Shown here: one piece after another, positions 34,849 to 42,228 of the stretch
How positions within the stretch are numbered: position 1 is the stretch's first letter
How the letters are laid out: each line of letters starts with the position of its first letter
Assembly: GCF_009674485.1 (NCBI RefSeq)
Contig: NZ_WKJJ01000019.1
Span: 62,001 to 126,000 of the forward strand
Source of the DNA: Pseudoduganella rivuli
GTDB taxonomy: Bacteria > Pseudomonadota > Gammaproteobacteria > Burkholderiales > Burkholderiaceae_D
Direction of reading: 5' to 3'
DNA length: 64,000 nucleotides
Notes under the pieces: generated by a model
Databases searched by the model: none
The model's input: only the letters and a program-made list of their open reading frames with translations
What the model was told of the DNA's origin: nothing
Translations under genes and position numbers: made by a program

Positions 34849-37221
34849 GTGTCATCCACTGCTGGCTTTATCCTGACCCGCCATTGGCGCGACATTTGGC
34901 ACAACGGCCGGCAAGGCACGGAAATCGAGTTCTGGGTGGCGACCGATGACGGTCCCCGCAAGATCCGCCTGACGGAACAGGTATCGGTGGCGTTTGCCGA
35001 AGCGGCGCTGCGCGGCGCCATCGAAGCGCAACTGGCGCCCAATGCCGCCATTGCGCTGCGCGAGCTGCCGCTGAAAACCTTCAGCGGCGAACCCGTGGTC
35101 GGCCTCTATGCGAGCCAGTACCGCCAATTGACCGCGCTCGAACGCACGTTGCGCGATCACGGCATCAAGCTCTACGAAGCGGACGTGCGCCCGCCGGAGC
35201 GCTACCTGATGGAGCGCTTCATTACGGCCGGGGTGCGCATCGAGGGCGGAACGGTGCAAGGCCAGGTCATCACGGATTGCAAGCTGAAGCCGGAACCGGA
35301 TTACCGTCCCGCCCTGAAGCTGGTGTCGCTCGACATTGAAACCAGCGCGTATGAAGACCTGTATTCGATTGCGCTGGAAGGTTGCGGCCAGCGCCACGTG
35401 TACATGCTGGGGCAGGCCCCCGAGCAGCAGCCGGAACTGGATTTCACGCTGGAATACTGCGCCACGCCGCGCCAGCTGATCGAACAGCTCAACGCGTGGT
35501 TCCAGCGCCATGACCCGGACGTCATCATCGGCTGGAGTGTCGTACAGTTCGACTTGCGCGTGCTGCAAAAGAATGCGGACAAATACAAAGTACCGCTGCT
35601 GCTGGGCCGCGAAGGCAAAGCCATCGACTGGCGCACGCACCAGGCTCGCGACGGCTATGTGTTTGCCTCCGTTCCGGGGCGTATCGCCATCGACGGCATC
35701 GAAGCGCTGCGCGCGGCATCGTGGACGTTCCCGTCGTTCAGCCTGGAAAACGTGGCGCAAACCATGCTGGGCGAAGGCAAGGACATCGGCGACGCGTACG
35801 ACAAGATGGCGGAAATCGAACGACGTTTCCGCGACGACAAGCCGGGCCTCGCGTATTACAACTTGCGCGATTGCGAACTGGTTACGCGCATCTTCGCCAA
35901 GGCGCGGCTGATGGCATTCATGCTGGAGCGGGCCCACGTGACGGGCTTGCAGGCCGACCACATGGGCGGTTCCATTGCCGCGTTTTCCCACCATTATTTG
36001 CCGCGCATGCACCGCGAAGGCTACGTGGCGCCGAATACGGGCGACGTGCCGTTCAGCCCGTCGCCGGGCGGCTTCGTCATGGATTCCAAGCCGGGCCTGT
36101 ATGACTCGGTGGTGGTGCTGGACTATAAAAGCCTGTATCCGTCCATCATCCGCACGTTCCAGGTCGACCCGGTCGGCATGATCGAAGGCCTGGCGGGCGA
36201 TGCCGGGGCGGCGATCCCCGGTTTCCGCGGCGCGCTGTTTTCGCGCGAGCACCACTGCCTGCCCGCCATCACCACGCAATTGTGGCAAGGGCGCGATGCG
36301 GCCAAGCGGGAAAAAAACGAGCCGCTGTCGCAGGCGCTGAAGCTGCTGATGAATTCGTTTTGCGGCGTGCTGGGCTCGCCGGATTGCCGCTTTTACGATC
36401 CCCGCCTGGTGTCATCGGTGACCATGCGCGGCCATGAAATGATGCGGCTGACGCGGGAACTGGTGGAAGCCGAAGGTTACGACGTGATTTACGGCGACAC
36501 CGATTCGATTTTCATCTGGCTCAAGCGTTCCTATGCCAACGAGGAAGCCATCGCCATTGGTGACGGGCTGGCGCGCAAGATCAATGCGTGGTGGCAGGCG
36601 CGGTTGCGCAATGACTTTGGTCTCGACAGTTGCCTGGAAATCGAATTCGATACGCACTTCCAGCGTTTCTTCATGCCGACCATCCGCGGCACGGACATGG
36701 GCAGCAAGAAGCGTTATGCGGGCTTGATGATCAACGGCAAGGGCAGCGAGGAAGTGATTTACCGGGGGCTGGAAGTGGCCCGCAGCGACTGGACGCCGCT
36801 GGCCCAGCAATTCCAGCAAGGCTTGTTTACCCGCATCTTCAAATCCGAGCCGTATGAACAATATGTGCGGGATTACGTGCGCCGCACCGCCAGCGGCGAG
36901 CTCGATGAGTTGCTGGTGTACCGCAAACGCCTGCGGCAGCGGCTCGATGAATACCAGGTCAATGTGCCGCCGCAAGTGCGGGCGGCCCGCATTGCGGATG
37001 AGTTGAACCGTTCATTGAAACGGCCGCTGCGCTACCAGAATGGCGGCTGGATCAGCTATGTGATGACCGTGAACGGTCCGGAACCGCTGGAAGCGCTGCG
37101 GTCGAAAATCGATTACGACCACTACCTCGGCAAACAATTGCAGCCCATTGCCGATTCCATCCTGCTGCCGCTGCACAGCAGCTTTGCGCGGCTGACGACG
37201 CGCCAGGCGGACCTGTTCTGA
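34849..37221 (+). CDS. polB: DNA polymerase II (family B)
   Basis: 790-residue family B polymerase for DNA repair and damage tolerance. Exonuclease motifs are LVSLDIETSA and YNLRDCEL. Polymerase motifs are KSLYPSIIRTF and YGDTDSIFIW. Length is close to E. coli Pol II (783). It starts at GTG (VSSTAGFILTRHW). A LexA-like box and TATAAT lie just upstream, consistent with SOS induction of polB elsewhere. Confidence 0.95.
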   Translation: MSSTAGFILTRHWRDIWHNGRQGTEIEFWVATDDGPRKIRLTEQVSVAFAEAALRGAIEAQLAPNAAIALRELPLKTFSGEPVVGLYASQYRQLTALERTLRDHGIKLYEADVRPPERYLMERFITAGVRIEGGTVQGQVITDCKLKPEPDYRPALKLVSLDIETSAYEDLYSIALEGCGQRHVYMLGQAPEQQPELDFTLEYCATPRQLIEQLNAWFQRHDPDVIIGWSVVQFDLRVLQKNADKYKVPLLLGREGKAIDWRTHQARDGYVFASVPGRIAIDGIEALRAASWTFPSFSLENVAQTMLGEGKDIGDAYDKMAEIERRFRDDKPGLAYYNLRDCELVTRIFAKARLMAFMLERAHVTGLQADHMGGSIAAFSHHYLPRMHREGYVAPNTGDVPFSPSPGGFVMDSKPGLYDSVVVLDYKSLYPSIIRTFQVDPVGMIEGLAGDAGAAIPGFRGALFSREHHCLPAITTQLWQGRDAAKREKNEPLSQALKLLMNSFCGVLGSPDCRFYDPRLVSSVTMRGHEMMRLTRELVEAEGYDVIYGDTDSIFIWLKRSYANEEAIAIGDGLARKINAWWQARLRNDFGLDSCLEIEFDTHFQRFFMPTIRGTDMGSKKRYAGLMINGKGSEEVIYRGLEVARSDWTPLAQQFQQGLFTRIFKSEPYEQYVRDYVRRTASGELDELLVYRKRLRQRLDEYQVNVPPQVRAARIADELNRSLKRPLRYQNGGWISYVMTVNGPEPLEALRSKIDYDHYLGKQLQPIADSILLPLHSSFARLTTRQADLF

Positions 37222-37242
37222 CAGGCCCGCCCGTTCAACCTC

Positions 37243-37455
37243 TTATTTGCCCAGCGCAGCTTTTTCTTCAGCGGTCAGGCGCTTGGCGCTGACGACCACC
37301 ACAGCCGGGATATCGTCTTGCTGAATGGTTTCGATGTAAGCCGTTGGAGCCAGCGGAGCCATCAAAGCAGGAACGGCTGCGGTTGCCGCGGCGGAAGCAC
37401 CGATCAGTGCCAGGGCGCCGAGGAAGATGAATTCCATGTGTTTGCTGAGGTTCAT
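37243..37455 (-). CDS. Small exported or membrane protein, unknown
   Basis: 70 residues. A strong ribosome site AAGGAGA precedes the ATG at 37455. The N-terminus MNLSKHMEFIFLGALALIGA is a signal peptide or membrane anchor, followed by AATAAVPALMAPLAPTAYIE and a C-terminal VVVVSAKRLTAEEKAALG. I recognise no family. The frame extending to 37548 lacks such a start. Confidence 0.6.
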   Translation of the reverse strand: MNLSKHMEFIFLGALALIGASAAATAAVPALMAPLAPTAYIETIQQDDIPAVVVVSAKRLTAEEKAALGK

Positions 37456-37611
37456 GCTGTTCTCCTTTTGAAAATGTTCTCTGTTGAAAACATTATGCGG
37501 CGACGCAGCATATAACTCCAATTTTAAGTTTCGATAAATATGATTCACAAATCATATTTCTTATGCAAAAACTTTAATATGAGTTATGCGATTATGAAAT
37601 ATCTTTGTATG

Positions 37612-38661
37612 TCAGGCGGGGCCGGTTGGCCGCAGGCGGAACGAATTGAGCATGTCATCCCACAGCTTGATGGCTTGCTGGTCGGTCAGCGTGGTTTGCT
37701 GCGGATTGCCATTGCTGTCCTGGTGACCGGTGGTCAGTTCGATCTTGATGGCCGGCGTATCCAGCGTGCCATCGCCCTGCGTTTCCCAAACGAAGGCGTG
37801 GCCGCGCATGCCGCCGCTGTCCGGCGCGGACGCCAGGTGTTCCTGGCCTTTATACGGGCCGATCTGGCGGTCCCCTTTGCGCAGCACACGCACCGATGTG
37901 ACGAGGTTGCCCAGCGCCTGCGCGATCCCGCCCATGCGCTCCAGCAGCGGCCGGTCTTTCTTGTGGCTGGCGAGTGGATAGATCCAGACCGACACGAAGG
38001 CGTCGGGGTGGCCGGCGATATCGATGTCGACTCCGGCCTCTTCATTGCGCCAGCGTGAATTCGCGATGAAACCGCCGGCGAAGCAGTAGCCGGGGGCGGT
38101 GGGGATTTCGGTGTCAGCGCGGGGGCGGAGACGAGATAAAGCGTCTTGCATGCGGCTCAAACCTGATTCTTGCCTGTTATTGGATACCTCGCCTTTTAGC
38201 TGGAAGCCATTGCCGTTGATCCATCGATACCCTTCAATATTGACCACGCTCGTAACGACATCCTCTTCCCAGAATGCCAGTATCCTCGTGTCTTGTTGCG
38301 GTCGAAGACTCGACCGCAACAGACTCGGATCAACCTCGTGTTTTGTTGTACCGAGCTTCGTTTCCTTCCCGTCGACATCTTCCTCAAACTCTGCACGACT
38401 CGTCGCTTTTACCGGTTCTATGCCAAGAAAATCATATTTGTAATTCCCGCCACTAAGCTTTGATCCAGCCGGTACGTCAACCAGGAAACGGCCTATGCAG
38501 AACGTGGAGATGGTTGGGGAAGGCGCCGCATGGGCGCTGGATGCCGTCATAATTGATGGTTCTGCAGTGGAGGGGGCCGCTGTGCCGATACTCCATCCTG
38601 CTGACAGGGCTGCACACAGGGCAAATTTCCCAAAACTGCCCCTTGCCGACGGTTGAATCAT
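37612..38661 (-). CDS. Tli4-like T6SS immunity protein, shorter copy
   Basis: 349 residues from the ATG at 38661; a TTG at 38703, overlapping the PAAR stop and preceded by AGGGAC, is an alternative. A signal peptide (KFALCAALSAGWSIGTAAP) targets the periplasm. The conserved body starts TISTFCIGRFLVDVPAGSK and includes LSGGNYKYDF. It ends at FRLRPTGPA, about 95 residues earlier than its neighbour. The last 170 residues are almost identical to the other copy while the N-terminal half has diverged. It is likely an orphan or second immunity gene. Confidence 0.8.
   Translation of the reverse strand: MIQPSARGSFGKFALCAALSAGWSIGTAAPSTAEPSIMTASSAHAAPSPTISTFCIGRFLVDVPAGSKLSGGNYKYDFLGIEPVKATSRAEFEEDVDGKETKLGTTKHEVDPSLLRSSLRPQQDTRILAFWEEDVVTSVVNIEGYRWINGNGFQLKGEVSNNRQESGLSRMQDALSRLRPRADTEIPTAPGYCFAGGFIANSRWRNEEAGVDIDIAGHPDAFVSVWIYPLASHKKDRPLLERMGGIAQALGNLVTSVRVLRKGDRQIGPYKGQEHLASAPDSGGMRGHAFVWETQGDGTLDTPAIKIELTTGHQDSNGNPQQTTLTDQQAIKLWDDMLNSFRLRPTGPA
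37617..38131. repeat. Duplicated immunity segment, copy A
   Basis: About 515 bases aligning without gaps to 39328-39842 (constant offset 1711). I see roughly seven amino-acid changes in the encoded part. The match starts and stops sharply. Confidence 0.88.
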
Positions 38662-38695
38662 TTTTGGACGTCTGCTGCCAAGCCGCGCCAATTCA

Positions 38696-38959
38696 TTACT
38701 CAACGAAAGTCCCTATCGTCGCAATCAGCGTGGCGCCGCAACTGGTTTTATGTCCCGCGTACGCCACCGGGATGCCATCGATGGTGTGGACTGCACTGCC
38801 TTCTGCAATCACGCATATGTCGTGGCCTTTCACCGGGCAAATGCAGGTATCGCCCACCCGCGCGACTGCGATGCCATCGACAGTAAAGTGAGAGGCGGAG
38901 ACACTGACGACTTTGCCGCCGTGCGAGGTAGGATCGCCTAAGCGAATGACATTGGGCAT
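38696..38959 (-). CDS. PAAR-domain protein (T6SS spike tip)
   Basis: 87 residues, a single PAAR domain: MPNVIRLGDPTSHGGKV, then DGIAVARVGDTCICPVKGH and IPVAYAGHKTSCGATLI. PAAR proteins cap the VgrG spike and bind one metal ion. It lies between two Tli4-like genes, 33 bases after the first, in the vgrG-effector operon. Confidence 0.93.
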   Translation of the reverse strand: MPNVIRLGDPTSHGGKVVSVSASHFTVDGIAVARVGDTCICPVKGHDICVIAEGSAVHTIDGIPVAYAGHKTSCGATLIATIGTFVE

Positions 38960-38992
38960 GAACCGACTTTCGTATCCTGATGGTTGATTGCG

Positions 38993-40360
38993 TTATCCGT
39001 CGCGGCGCGCATCCGCGTTCACGTTATGGCCAGCCTTGGCCACGGCCGGATTTGTGTCGGCCTCGTCGTAGTCGACCAGTTTCCATAGTGTCGCTGTGCG
39101 GTGGGATGGCCGTTCGCCTTTGAGTTTTTGCCACACGGACGATGCACCAAGCAACACGACGTCGGGCATTTGGTCGCCAGCTGTAAAGCGCTTCCGGCGG
39201 CCGCCCGCTATTTCTCCGGCCTCGACTGTCTGCCACCATCCGGTCTGCGGGCACGCGCGGCCGGTCGCGACCAGTTCGCCGAGCGGAAGCAGCGGTTGTG
39301 GTTCGGGCGCCAATGCGCTGGTTTTGACGGGGCCGGTCGGCCGCAGGCGGAACGAATTGAGAATGTCGTCCCACAGCTTGATGGCTTGCTGGTCGGTCAG
39401 CGTGGTTTGCTGCGGATTGCCATTGCTGTCCTGGTGACCGGTGGTCAGTTCGATCTTGATGGCCGGCGTATCCAGCGTGCCATCGCCCTGCGTTTCCCAG
39501 ACGAAGGCATGGCCGCGCATGCCGCCGCTGTTCGGTGCGGACGCCAGGTGTTCCTGGCCTTTGTACGGGCCGATCTGGCGGTCCCCTTTGCGCAGCACAT
39601 GGACCGACGTGGCGAGATTGCCGAGCGCCTGCGCGATCCCGCCCATGCGCTCCAGCAGCGGCCTGTCTTTCTTGTGGCTGGCGAGTGGATAGATCCAGAC
39701 CGACACGAAGGCATCGGGGTGGCCGGCGATATCGATGTCGACTCCGGCCTCTTCATTGCGCCAGCGCGGGTTGGCGATGAAACCGCCGGCGAAGCAGTAG
39801 CCGGGGTCGGTGGGGATTTCTGTGTCAGCGCGGGGGCGGAGATGTAAGAGTGTGTCACGCATGCCCTCAATTCCCAAATCTCGCTTGTCGTCGTCAACAA
39901 TGTCTTCCAATAGGAATTGACTGCTATCGATCCAACGATAACCAGAAATCTTGATCTGAGCGGTGCTGGCTTCTACTTCCCAGGAAGCTAATATCCTGGT
40001 GTTCTTATCTGGTTGAACCGATCGCAGCAACATGCTTTGTTTTGTGCGATTGTTTCTGGCCGAGTTCAACTTCGATTCGTGTTTTGCCACTTCTTTCTCA
40101 AATTCCTCGAAGGCCATCGGCTTGGAGGGAGCGATGGAGGCGAAGTCGTATTTGTAGTTTCCTCCGCTAAGCTTGGAACCTGACGGAGCTTCAATCAGAA
40201 AGCGTCCCACGCAAAACGTCGATATGGTTGCAGAAGTCGCGATTTGGGCAATGTGATTCGTCATAGTCGGTAATCCGGAATGATTGGGGGCTGCAACGCA
40301 GGCACTCAATCCCAGCGTCAGGGCTGTGAGCGCGGTAGGCAGCGAGCAATACGGTTTCAT
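38993..40360 (-). CDS. Tli4-like T6SS immunity lipoprotein, full-length copy
   Basis: 455 residues. The signal peptide MKPYCSLPTALTALTLGLSA ends in lipobox LSAC, so it is a lipoprotein facing the periplasm, where the lipase would act. The core TISTFCVGRFLIEAPSGSK matches the shorter copy. A C-terminal extension of about 95 residues carries ACPQTGWWQTVEAGE, a motif also seen in other T6SS proteins. The ATG overlaps the lipase stop in an ATGA junction, so toxin and immunity are coupled. The frame to 40387 would need a TTG start. Confidence 0.85.
   Translation of the reverse strand: MKPYCSLPTALTALTLGLSACVAAPNHSGLPTMTNHIAQIATSATISTFCVGRFLIEAPSGSKLSGGNYKYDFASIAPSKPMAFEEFEKEVAKHESKLNSARNNRTKQSMLLRSVQPDKNTRILASWEVEASTAQIKISGYRWIDSSQFLLEDIVDDDKRDLGIEGMRDTLLHLRPRADTEIPTDPGYCFAGGFIANPRWRNEEAGVDIDIAGHPDAFVSVWIYPLASHKKDRPLLERMGGIAQALGNLATSVHVLRKGDRQIGPYKGQEHLASAPNSGGMRGHAFVWETQGDGTLDTPAIKIELTTGHQDSNGNPQQTTLTDQQAIKLWDDILNSFRLRPTGPVKTSALAPEPQPLLPLGELVATGRACPQTGWWQTVEAGEIAGGRRKRFTAGDQMPDVVLLGASSVWQKLKGERPSHRTATLWKLVDYDEADTNPAVAKAGHNVNADARRDG
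39328..39842. repeat. Duplicated immunity segment, copy B
   Basis: Partner of 37617-38131. It lies in the middle of the full-length immunity gene, ending just before the C-terminal extension. Confidence 0.88.
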
Positions 40361-42225
40361 GTTCTTGATAAATTTTGTTGCAGCCAATCTGATTCAGCTA
40401 CGATTTTAACGATGGAGTATAGCGTCGCCGCCTGGGCGATTTTTGCGTTGTACGAGTTCTGGTGGTCGTAGCTCTCATGTCCTTTATCCTTGCCTTCGTG
40501 TCGGAAGATCTGGACCACATGAGGAGTAGGCGCCGAGCCGGACTCCTCAGGTACCGTGCCGTCACCCGGGCCTTTCGCCTTTTGAATTTGGAAACGATAC
40601 TTGCTCTTTTCCTCAAAAGATCGATTTAACCGCCCGTTAACCTGGACGACATTGGGTTCAATAAATGAGTCAGGTGTGCTGTGGATTGGTTCTTGGTGCG
40701 GTTGAACACGTAACTTGTCCGAACCCGTTTCGACAACGGTTAGCTTCACTGTGCCGTTGGAATCATCGTCGCTCAGAAGGGCCGCTTTGATGTCACCGCC
40801 AATCGCTTCATCGCTCTTCCAGTGAACTTCATTCCAAGCTTGTTGCTTAGGGTCGGCTGCGTAGTATGCGTAGGTGTTGGCGTGATATTTATCCTGAATC
40901 AAATCATGAAGCTCGTTGGCCACATCCATATTTCTCTTAAATTTCTTGAAATCAGATTGCTTTCTATTTTCCTCAACAACTTCCTTCCCCTCCCGCTTCG
41001 CCTTCTCCCGCTCCGCCCGCGCCGCCGGATCAATCAACTCCTCCTTCACCAACTTCCACCAGCTCTCGCTATTGTTCAAATAAATATCCGCATAAGGATC
41101 GCCATCGCCCAGCAACACGTCCTGCTCCTGCTGCTGGCCTTCCGAATTCATAGCCGTATAGCTGGCGCGTAACCAGTGGCGGGTTCCCTGGCCGGTTTTT
41201 GTTTTGTACTGCGCCGTGGGGAGCAGTTCCAGCGGTCCCGGCGCGTTCGCCATGACGGCCGTGCAGTCGGCGGCGTTGCGTCCCAGGATGACTTGTTCGG
41301 CGCCTTCGAAGCCGGCACGGATGCGCTTGTACGTTGCCGGTGCGCCGATTGCGGGCATGACGCCGTGCACGATGCCGAGAATGCGGTCGGCCATGCCGGG
41401 CACTTGCGCGCACGCGCGTCCCACTAGCCCGCCCATGCTGTGCGTGACGATGATGACTTTATCGCAGGTCTTCCCTTTGCTGCGGTAATGGGCGGTAATC
41501 CGTTCGATTTCCCGCGCCAGCCGTTCGCCGGAATTCTTGTTACTTTGCAGCCAGTTGTAGCCGACTCCGTGCACCGGGTACAGCACATCGGCCGCATTGC
41601 GCAACTGGGTTTCCTCCAATGGCGCAAAGGGCTTTTGCGCGCCGAGTTTGGCGGCGTCCTGCTGCGCCATGACTAACGTGGACCAGGTGGTGGACAGTTG
41701 CGTTCCCTGACTGGCCGGGTCGAATATCAATGCCAGTGTGTTCTCCAGCAAGGAAAGAATCCCGCCGTAGCTGGCGCCGTACACCTGGCCCCAGCCACGC
41801 CACTTGGCGCGTTCGGCGTCGGTCTTGCCCTCGGCGATCGCCAGCAGCGCCTTGCTGGACTCATCCGGATGTGCCGGGCCATTGTCGTCAACCTCGGTAT
41901 TGTTGGGATCCAGCAGCTTTTGCCGTTCCGCGGCGGATTTGTTCAGATGCTTCAGCAGCAGCACGATGGCGTCCCATTTTCCTTCCGGAGGAAACCATGC
42001 GGAGCCCTTGTCGCGGTTTTTGATCTTCAGCCGCGTTCCCATGATGCCCGGCACAAACAAGAGCGGCACCACCAGGTCCGGTGCGGTCAGGCACAATGCG
42101 CGCACCTTCAGGTTGGTGCTGGTGAGGGCGGACTGCGCCGTTTCATTGCCGTGTTCATTCCAGCCCATGCCCACGAGGCGGGTGGCTTCCGCCGCAGGGG
42201 CGGTAATTGTTTCCGTGTCGCTCAT
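40357..42225 (-). CDS. Tle4-like type VI lipase effector
   Basis: 622-residue alpha/beta hydrolase with no signal peptide, as expected for a T6SS cargo. The N-terminal oxyanion part is VPLLFVPGIMGTRLKIKN and the nucleophile is Ser263 in IVTHSMGGLVGRA. Candidate Asp and His lie in GPGDGTVPEESG and ESYDHQNSYN near the C-terminus. The Tle4 assignment rests on fold and on the Tli4-like partner next door. It is 3 bases after vgrG. The C-terminal 200 codons look richer in A and T than the rest. Confidence 0.85.
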   Translation of the reverse strand: MSDTETITAPAAEATRLVGMGWNEHGNETAQSALTSTNLKVRALCLTAPDLVVPLLFVPGIMGTRLKIKNRDKGSAWFPPEGKWDAIVLLLKHLNKSAAERQKLLDPNNTEVDDNGPAHPDESSKALLAIAEGKTDAERAKWRGWGQVYGASYGGILSLLENTLALIFDPASQGTQLSTTWSTLVMAQQDAAKLGAQKPFAPLEETQLRNAADVLYPVHGVGYNWLQSNKNSGERLAREIERITAHYRSKGKTCDKVIIVTHSMGGLVGRACAQVPGMADRILGIVHGVMPAIGAPATYKRIRAGFEGAEQVILGRNAADCTAVMANAPGPLELLPTAQYKTKTGQGTRHWLRASYTAMNSEGQQQEQDVLLGDGDPYADIYLNNSESWWKLVKEELIDPAARAEREKAKREGKEVVEENRKQSDFKKFKRNMDVANELHDLIQDKYHANTYAYYAADPKQQAWNEVHWKSDEAIGGDIKAALLSDDDSNGTVKLTVVETGSDKLRVQPHQEPIHSTPDSFIEPNVVQVNGRLNRSFEEKSKYRFQIQKAKGPGDGTVPEESGSAPTPHVVQIFRHEGKDKGHESYDHQNSYNAKIAQAATLYSIVKIVAESDWLQQNLSRT

Positions 42226-42228
42226 GCT

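Noticed and set aside
37618..39847. Possible pseudogene status of the shorter immunity copy
   Set aside because: The frame is intact with a signal peptide and ends in a clean stop; truncation relative to the neighbour is not proof of decay.
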